A stretch of DNA of 7,932 nucleotides. It comes from JBDTMC01 sp039934475. GTDB taxonomy: Bacteria > Acidobacteriota > Terriglobia > Bryobacterales > Bryobacteraceae. Positions 6,809-7,932 of this stretch are shown here, one piece after another (position 1 is the first letter of the stretch; every line of letters begins with the position of its first letter). Under the pieces are notes generated by a model, which searched no databases, was not told the DNA's origin, and worked only from the letters and a program-made list of their open reading frames with translations. The position numbers were made by a program, and so were the translations under genes. The stretch covers positions 1 through 7,932 of the forward strand of contig JBDTMC010000368.1 in the NCBI GenBank assembly GCA_039934475.1. Reading direction: 5' to 3'.

Positions 6809-7356
6809 CGTCCTCTCCGTCCTTGTCTCCCGAAGCAATCGCGCAACTGGTGGCCAGCCATCGTGAGTTCTTAGCATTTGTAGAGAAGCGCGTCGAATCG
6901 AGAGCGGCAGCGGAAGACATTCTCCAAACTGCCTTCGTCCGCGGATTGGAACGCGGCGCCGGAGTGGACGAGGAAAAGGTGGTGGCGTGGTTCTACCGCG
7001 TCTTGCGCAACGCCGTCATCGACTATTACCGTCACCGCGGCGCTTCCGCGAGAGCCATGGAGGCTTGGGGACGCGAGGCTCCAGAGAGCCAAGAGCCGGA
7101 TGAGGCCTTGCGTCAGGAGATCTGTCAGTGCGTCTCCGGCCTCCTCCCCACATTGAAGGCCGAGTATCGGGATGCGCTTCGAGTTATCGATCTGGAGGAC
7201 GGCTCGCTCAACGACCTCGCGCAACAGGCAGGCATTACCTCAGAGAACGCCGCGGTTCGCGTACATCGGGCGCGGAAGGCTTTGAGGCATCAGTTGGAGA
7301 AGGCCTGCGGGACGTGTGCCGACCACGGTTGTTTCGATTGTCAGTGCCAGGTGTAA
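6805..7356 (+). CDS. ECF sigma factor with Cys-rich C-terminal tail (CorE-like)
   Basis: A 183-residue group 4 sigma-70 factor. Region 2 spans about 16-78, including the region 2.1-2.2 stretch AAEDILQTAFVRGLERG and the region 2.3-2.4 sequence WFYRVLRNAVIDYYRHR. Region 4 spans about 110-165, with the helix-turn-helix LNDLAQQAGITSENAAVRVHRARKAL. The end is a tail, CGTCADHGCFDCQCQV, with C168, C171, C176, C179, C181 and H174. A CxC pair (C107, C109) sits in the linker just before region 4. This layout matches CorE/CorE2 of Myxococcus xanthus, ECF factors without an anti-sigma partner whose Cys-rich domain senses copper, or cadmium and zinc. No anti-sigma gene is visible nearby, in agreement. The likely role is metal-triggered activation of metal-handling genes, probably including the Cys-rich gene downstream. 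The start overlaps the toxin stop (ATGA); a weak AAGAAGG lies about 14 bases upstream. Confidence 0.9.
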   Translation: MTSSPSLSPEAIAQLVASHREFLAFVEKRVESRAAAEDILQTAFVRGLERGAGVDEEKVVAWFYRVLRNAVIDYYRHRGASARAMEAWGREAPESQEPDEALRQEICQCVSGLLPTLKAEYRDALRVIDLEDGSLNDLAQQAGITSENAAVRVHRARKALRHQLEKACGTCADHGCFDCQCQV

Positions 7357-7380
7357 GGTTTCTCCGGCACGTGCGTCAGC

Positions 7381-7416
7381 CCTTTTGAAAGCGCATGAAG
7401 CGCTGGCCAAAAGGAG
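7381..7416 (+). promoter_or_regulatory. Hairpin that can pair the metallothionein ribosome binding site
   Basis: CCTTTT (7381-7386) is complementary to AAAAGG (7409-7414). Inside it AGCGC (7390-7394) pairs with GCGCT (7400-7404) around the loop ATGAA; an internal loop of 3 by 4 bases separates the stems. The ribosome binding site AAGGAG (7411-7416), 6 bases before the ATG at 7423, has its first four bases in the outer stem. The fold could hold translation down until the outer AT-rich stem opens. Pairing is seen in the sequence; function is inference. Confidence 0.5.
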
Positions 7417-7422
7417 AATCCA

Positions 7423-7572
7423 ATGACCAACCAAACTAACAACCCCCAGGCGGATGCCACGAATACGTGTTGCGGAACCTGCGACTGCATCGCCTGCACT
7501 TGTGGATGCCCGCCGGAAGGATGCCGCTGCGAAGCCGCGGCGTGCGGCTGCGGCTGCCAGGAAAACGGGTAG
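7423..7572 (+). CDS. Small Cys-rich metallothionein-like protein
   Basis: A 49-residue protein read from ATG 7423 to TAG 7570-7572. It has a strong ribosome binding site, AAGGAG, 6 bases upstream. Twelve residues are Cys (16, 17, 20, 22, 25, 27, 29, 34, 36, 41, 43, 45), in CxC and CxxC spacings: CCGTCDCIACTCGC, then GCRCEAAACGCGC. There is no His and no aromatic residue, and the first 15 residues are polar and Cys-free. This is the composition of a metallothionein: cytoplasmic, unstructured without metal, wrapping a Zn, Cd or Cu(I) thiolate cluster. It lacks the longer layout of cyanobacterial SmtA, so it would be a different or unnamed bacterial family. It follows the Cys-tailed sigma factor by 66 bases and shares with it the CGTC plus CxxCxC pattern. 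It probably belongs to the same regulon or operon. Metal identity is not predictable. Confidence 0.82.
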   Translation: MTNQTNNPQADATNTCCGTCDCIACTCGCPPEGCRCEAAACGCGCQENG

Positions 7573-7580
7573 CGCAAAAC

Positions 7581-7612
7581 CGCCCGGTCGTCGCAAGGGA
7601 GGCGGCCGGGCG
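7581..7612 (+). terminator. Strong GC stem-loop after the metallothionein-like gene (possible terminator)
   Basis: Bases 7581-7592 (CGCCCGGTCGTC) pair along their whole length with 7601-7612 (GGCGGCCGGGCG), 12 pairs including two G-U, closing an 8-base loop. It begins 8 bases after the Cys-rich gene's stop. There is no T run downstream on the plus strand, so it would be an imperfect intrinsic terminator or a 3'-end stabilising hairpin. On the minus strand the stem is followed by GGTTTT. Confidence 0.45.
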
Positions 7613-7623
7613 CCCGTTCAGCC

Positions 7624-7636
7624 GATAATAAAGGAA
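7624..7636 (+). promoter_or_regulatory. Possible -10 element directly before the second dinB-like gene
   Basis: GATAAT at 7624-7629 matches the -10 consensus TATAAT at five of six bases and ends 7 bases before the ATG at 7637. AGGA (7632-7635) lies too close to the ATG to act as a normal ribosome binding site. Together these suggest a separate promoter and a near-leaderless message, placed after the stem-loop that ends the previous gene. Confidence 0.35.
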
Positions 7637-7932
7637 ATGCACGAAGAGACGATCGCCCAGCAACGAGAGGCGATTCGCACGCTTATCGATCTGATCACCC
7701 AGGCTTCAGACGACGCATTGGGCCATTCGCCCGCGTCCGGAAAGTGGTCGGTGCGCGCGATTGTGGCTCATATGGCTGAAGATGAGCTCGTCAGCAGTTG
7801 GCGCTACCGGCAAATGATCGAGCGCGGCGGTGCCGCTCTGTCAGGATTCGATCAGGACGAGTGGGCGCGCTTGGGTGACTACGAATCGTGGACCGCCCAA
7901 GAGGCCCTCGACATGTACCGCCTGCTTCGGGA
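7637..7932 (+). CDS. DinB-family protein, N-terminal part (runs off the window)
   Basis: The first 98 residues of a DinB_2-type protein; the frame is open to the window edge. The N-terminal helix MHEETIAQQREAIRTLIDLI is followed by the family signature SGKWSVRAIVAHMAEDE (34-50) with the first metal-ligand His at H45. The segment DQDEWARLGDYESWTAQEAL is also typical of these proteins. The two later His ligands lie beyond the window. It is clearly different in sequence from the other DinB-like protein at 1869-2384, so it is not a recent duplicate. The frame is open upstream as far as an ATG at 7454, overlapping the Cys-rich gene in another frame. The start at 7637 is preferred because the family signature fits it and the extra stretch is a basic Ala/Pro-rich sequence. 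The role could be thiol transfer or hydrolysis, but it is not determinable here. Confidence 0.85.
   Translation, partial: MHEETIAQQREAIRTLIDLITQASDDALGHSPASGKWSVRAIVAHMAEDELVSSWRYRQMIERGGAALSGFDQDEWARLGDYESWTAQEALDMYRLLR

Noticed and set aside
7357..7380. Possible sigma-dependent promoter before the metallothionein gene, including the palindrome GCACGTGC (7367-7374) and CGTC (7374-7377)
   Set aside because: CGTC is found in many ECF -10 elements, but no matching -35 sequence lies at the right distance, so a promoter cannot be supported.
7395..7439. 14-codon open frame (ATG in the hairpin loop) overlapping the metallothionein start, a possible leader peptide
   Set aside because: There is no ribosome binding site before it and no meaningful residue pattern; the ATG is explained by the loop sequence.
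7240..7596. Minus-strand open frames across the sigma factor end and the metallothionein-like gene
   Set aside because: They are antisense readings of Cys/Gly codons (Ala/Arg-rich) with no ribosome binding site; the plus-strand gene has a strong one and a coherent Cys pattern.

Overview
The window looks like a piece of an acidobacterial chromosome, probably Bryobacterales/Solibacter-like. That is inference from gene content (a YpdA-type reductase outside the Firmicutes, two DinB-family proteins, a class-C beta-lactamase-like hydrolase, a Cys-tailed ECF sigma factor) and the GC-rich, densely packed coding. No RNA gene, CRISPR array or insertion sequence is visible, and no stretch over 300 bases lacks a gene.

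Left part (1-2384): the 3' end of a probable secreted glycoside-hydrolase-like protein runs tail-to-tail into a minus-strand exported serine hydrolase of the beta-lactamase/esterase VIII type. A short divergent gap separates that hydrolase from a plus-strand DinB/YfiT-like protein. Middle (2478-6109): alaS, a full-length alanyl-tRNA synthetase, overlaps by 4 bases a TTG-started ypdA, a flavoprotein of the bacillithiol-disulfide-reductase family. This YpdA has Thr where the Staphylococcus aureus enzyme has its important Cys14.

Right part (6134-7932): a tight plus-strand cluster begins at a pair of 12-bp direct repeats. It contains a ribbon-helix-helix antitoxin (vapB-like), a PIN toxin (vapC-like) overlapping it by ATGA, and an ECF sigma factor overlapping the toxin by ATGA. 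The sigma factor carries a CxC in its linker and a Cys-rich C-terminal tail, as in the metal-responsive CorE type. After a 66-base spacer comes a 49-residue protein with 12 cysteines, a metallothionein-like gene. The spacer can fold so that the metallothionein ribosome binding site is paired. A strong GC hairpin then closes the cluster, and a second DinB-family gene runs off the end.

The most interesting reading is that the sigma factor and the Cys-rich protein form a metal-sensing and metal-buffering pair. Both carry the same pattern, CGTC followed by CxxCxC, suggesting they may compete for or exchange the same metal. Coupling of this pair to a toxin-antitoxin module by stop/start overlaps is unusual. 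With ypdA close by, the region has a thiol/metal-homeostasis theme, although ypdA and the sigma cluster are probably separate transcripts. Three genes (first dinB, vapB, second dinB) have a -10-like hexamer 6-8 bases before the ATG and no usable Shine-Dalgarno site, hinting at leaderless transcripts.
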